From contig CALAZQ010000285.1 of the NCBI GenBank assembly GCA_937926325.1, positions 1-24,707 of the forward strand: a stretch of 24,707 nucleotides of DNA, in the 5' to 3' direction. A program made the position numbers and the translations under genes. The notes under the pieces were generated by a model, which did no database searches, was not told where the DNA came from, and saw only the letters and a program-made list of their open reading frames with translations. This DNA comes from an uncultured Planctomycetaceae bacterium. GTDB lineage: Bacteria > Planctomycetota > Planctomycetia > Pirellulales > UBA1268. Below are positions 22,615-24,707 of this stretch, piece after piece (the first letter of the stretch is position 1; each line of letters begins with the position of its first letter).

Positions 22615-24705
22615 ATGCCAGAACATCACCATCAAGACCAGCACCTGCCGCTGAATCGGGTTCCTGCCCCACCCCCCGTCCCTGCGGCACGACCGCCCGA
22701 CGGGCTCAGGGTAACTGAGCAGCCGGTGGTGCCGAGGGCAACCGGCGATGCTGAACCGACTCGAGCAGCCCCGAGGCCAACCGTACACCGCGGCCGTTTG
22801 CCGGGGTGGCTGGTAAGTTCTGTGCTGCACCTGTTTGTGCTGGCTGGCCTGGCCTCGGTCGCTGTCGATCCGCCGCCGGTGTCGGTGCCGGCCATCATGC
22901 TGGAGCAGGATCCAGAGGAACCTGAACCTGAGCTTGTGCTTGAGCCGGAGGAGTTGGCGGTCTCCGATGAGGACTTTGAGGAGATCGGTGCCCTCAGCGA
23001 GGCAGGAGTGAGCATTGCTGAGGCAGTCGCGCCGGCGGTAGCCGAGCTTTCGGTGGTTCCGCTTCGCGCCGACACGGTGATGGAAACGAAGGTTCGGGTC
23101 GAGCCGGTCAGCTTTGAGGCGATGGGGCCGAACCAGGTCGATCAGCTGATCGAAATGGTCGCGGGGGTCAACGTCGGTGTGGCTGCCACCGGGGCTGCCG
23201 GCGCAGTCGACCGCCTCAGCCTCGAGATTGCCCGCTCACTGGAAGATGCCCCCACCTGCGTCTGCTGGGTCTTCGACCAGTCGGTGAGCCTGGCCGGCCA
23301 GCGACAGGAAATCGCCGCGCGGCTCGACCGGGTCTTTCGGGAATTGCAGGTTGACGAGCAGGGGGGGCTTCCAGCCGGCCTCACCAACCTGGTGCTCGCC
23401 TACGGCCAACGGTTCCAGTTCATCACCGACAGGCCCACGGCCAACTCGAGCGAGGTGATCGAGGCCATTCGCGGGATCGCAGTGGACAACAGCGGGTTCG
23501 AAAAGACCTTCACTGCCATCCAGGCGGCGGCCGAACGGCTGCACGCCAGCCGGGGGGCTGGCCGGAATAACAGCATGATCGTTGTGTTCACCGACGAGGT
23601 TGGCGATGACCAGATGCTGGCCGATCGGGTGGCGGCCCGCTGCCGACGGTTGGACACCCCGGTCTCTGTCGTTGGGGTTCCGGCACCCTTCGGCCGTCGG
23701 TTCATCGAAATGAAGTATGTCGAGTTCGATCCCTCCTATGCGGCAGCCGAGGAGTGGGCCGTGGTCGAGCAAGGGCCGGAAACACTGCTGCCTGAAGCGG
23801 TGCGGATTGGCAGTACTGCCGTCAATGATGAAGCGATCGACTCGGGCTTTGGACCGTTCAGCCTGTCAAAACTCTGCTATCAGACCGGAGGCATCTACAT
23901 CGCCGTTCACGCCAACCGTGACGCGACTGGCCGGGTGAATGACCGGATGACGGCGGCGATGAGTTCCCGCATTCGCTACTTCTTTGATCCCGAGGTGATG
24001 CGGGACTACCAGCCCGACTACGTTTCTGCTGGAAAGCTCAAGCAGAAACTTGGCGCCAATCGGGCCAAGCAGGCGTTGGTGGAGGCGGCCGCGGCCACCA
24101 ACCTTTCGCCGATGGAGTCTCCAGAGACGGTCTTTCCGCGGAAGAGCGAGGGCGAACTGGCGAACCTGTTGACGCTCGCCCAACGGGCGGCAGCCGTACT
24201 GCAGCCTCGAATCGATGCCATCCACCGGGTGCTGCTCAGCGGCCTGAAGGACCGGGATGCGATTGAGGAAAAGCGTTGGCAGGCTGGCTATGACCTGGCG
24301 ATGGGCCGTATCCTCGCACTCAAGGTTCGTACCGACGCCTACAACCTGATGCTCGCGCAGGCGAAGGCAGGCATGCAGTTCCAGCATCCGAAGAGTGACA
24401 CCTGGGTGTTGAAGCCGTCTCCCGAAGTTCGGGTTGGTTCGCAGACCGAAAGGCTGGCCCGACAGGCGACCGAGTTGCTCGAGCGTGTGGTACAGGAACA
24501 CCCGGGCACGCCCTGGGCGTTTCTTGCCGAAAGGGAGTTGCAGGTTCCGCTGGGCTATCGCTGGGACGAGATTCACACCGGCATCAACAACCCGCCGCCT
24601 CCCCGGCCCGCGGCGAACAACAACAATAACCGTCCTCTGCCGCGGGACGACGAGCGGCGAATGCTGGGCCCACCGAAGCCCAAGCGAAACCTCAAGCGGA
24701 TCTGA
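22615..24705 (+). CDS. Membrane-anchored von Willebrand factor A domain protein
   Basis: The ATG at 22615, with GGCAGG eight bases before it, gives 696 residues; an in-frame GTG at 22606 is the alternative. A Pro-rich cytoplasmic tail (about 1-60) leads to one helix (about 65-85, GWLVSSVLHLFVLAGLASV), an anchor style I know from planctomycete proteins. A Glu/Pro-rich stretch (EEPEPELVLEPEEL) and a linker follow. The vWA domain starts near 213; its MIDAS metal site is intact: DQSVS (Asp221, Ser223, Ser225) and TDE with Asp327. A long alpha-helical region (about 480-650) follows, and the chain ends in a Pro/Asn/Arg-rich tail with five Asn in a row and a basic finish. vWA domains bind ligands through Mg2+, so a protein-interaction role outside the membrane is inferred. 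The stop (24703-24705) is inside the window, so the gene is complete. Confidence 0.85.
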   Translation: MPEHHHQDQHLPLNRVPAPPPVPAARPPDGLRVTEQPVVPRATGDAEPTRAAPRPTVHRGRLPGWLVSSVLHLFVLAGLASVAVDPPPVSVPAIMLEQDPEEPEPELVLEPEELAVSDEDFEEIGALSEAGVSIAEAVAPAVAELSVVPLRADTVMETKVRVEPVSFEAMGPNQVDQLIEMVAGVNVGVAATGAAGAVDRLSLEIARSLEDAPTCVCWVFDQSVSLAGQRQEIAARLDRVFRELQVDEQGGLPAGLTNLVLAYGQRFQFITDRPTANSSEVIEAIRGIAVDNSGFEKTFTAIQAAAERLHASRGAGRNNSMIVVFTDEVGDDQMLADRVAARCRRLDTPVSVVGVPAPFGRRFIEMKYVEFDPSYAAAEEWAVVEQGPETLLPEAVRIGSTAVNDEAIDSGFGPFSLSKLCYQTGGIYIAVHANRDATGRVNDRMTAAMSSRIRYFFDPEVMRDYQPDYVSAGKLKQKLGANRAKQALVEAAAATNLSPMESPETVFPRKSEGELANLLTLAQRAAAVLQPRIDAIHRVLLSGLKDRDAIEEKRWQAGYDLAMGRILALKVRTDAYNLMLAQAKAGMQFQHPKSDTWVLKPSPEVRVGSQTERLARQATELLERVVQEHPGTPWAFLAERELQVPLGYRWDEIHTGINNPPPPRPAANNNNNRPLPRDDERRMLGPPKPKRNLKRI

Positions 24706-24707
24706 GC

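Noticed and set aside
24615..24632. AAC/AAT run as a microsatellite
   Set aside because: It is the in-frame Asn tract in the tail of the vWA protein and very short.

Overview
The window is high-GC chromosomal DNA that reads like a member of the Planctomycetota, probably Pirellulales-like. The basis is a Minf_1886-type protein (a family known from Planctomycetes and Verrucomicrobia), a fused SecD-SecF, frequent GTG/TTG starts, and a von Willebrand A protein with the N-terminal anchor style common in planctomycetes. No database search was possible, so the taxon is an inference. The genes are densely packed and mostly housekeeping. I see no mobile element, CRISPR array, rRNA or tRNA.

Left block (1-3787, + strand): a Minf_1886-family protein, a 31-residue single-span membrane ORF with its own ribosome binding site, a four-span membrane protein, and ATP-type PEP carboxykinase (pckA). 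A likely terminator at the end of pckA runs directly into a good promoter for an exported cysteine-type glutathione peroxidase.

Minus-strand block (3788-8408): three coupled genes, namely two tandem ArnT/PMT-like membrane glycosyltransferases and a polyprenyl-phosphate sugar synthase of the GtrB/DPM type. Together they look like a module that loads a sugar on a lipid carrier and transfers it outside the cytoplasmic membrane.

Central and right + strand block (8598-21436): gyrA, ugd (UDP-glucose dehydrogenase), hppA (membrane pyrophosphatase with signature residues of the K+-dependent type), tgt, yajC, fused secDF, and a LysM protein. hppA and tgt overlap by four bases, so an ion pump is translationally linked to the tgt-yajC-secDF cluster, whose motor SecDF is ion-driven. 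Between ugd and hppA lies a nested inverted repeat that can fold into a branched structure.

Right end (21480-24705): an exported alpha/beta-hydrolase-fold protein on the minus strand that seems to lack its nucleophile, and divergently a membrane-anchored vWA protein with an intact MIDAS motif. Its stop codon is 2 bases before the window end.

No clearly new multi-gene system stands out. The observations most worth following are the ugd-hppA structured element, the apparently duplicated periplasmic domain in SecF, the long loop insertion in HppA, the degenerate hydrolase, and the small membrane ORF.
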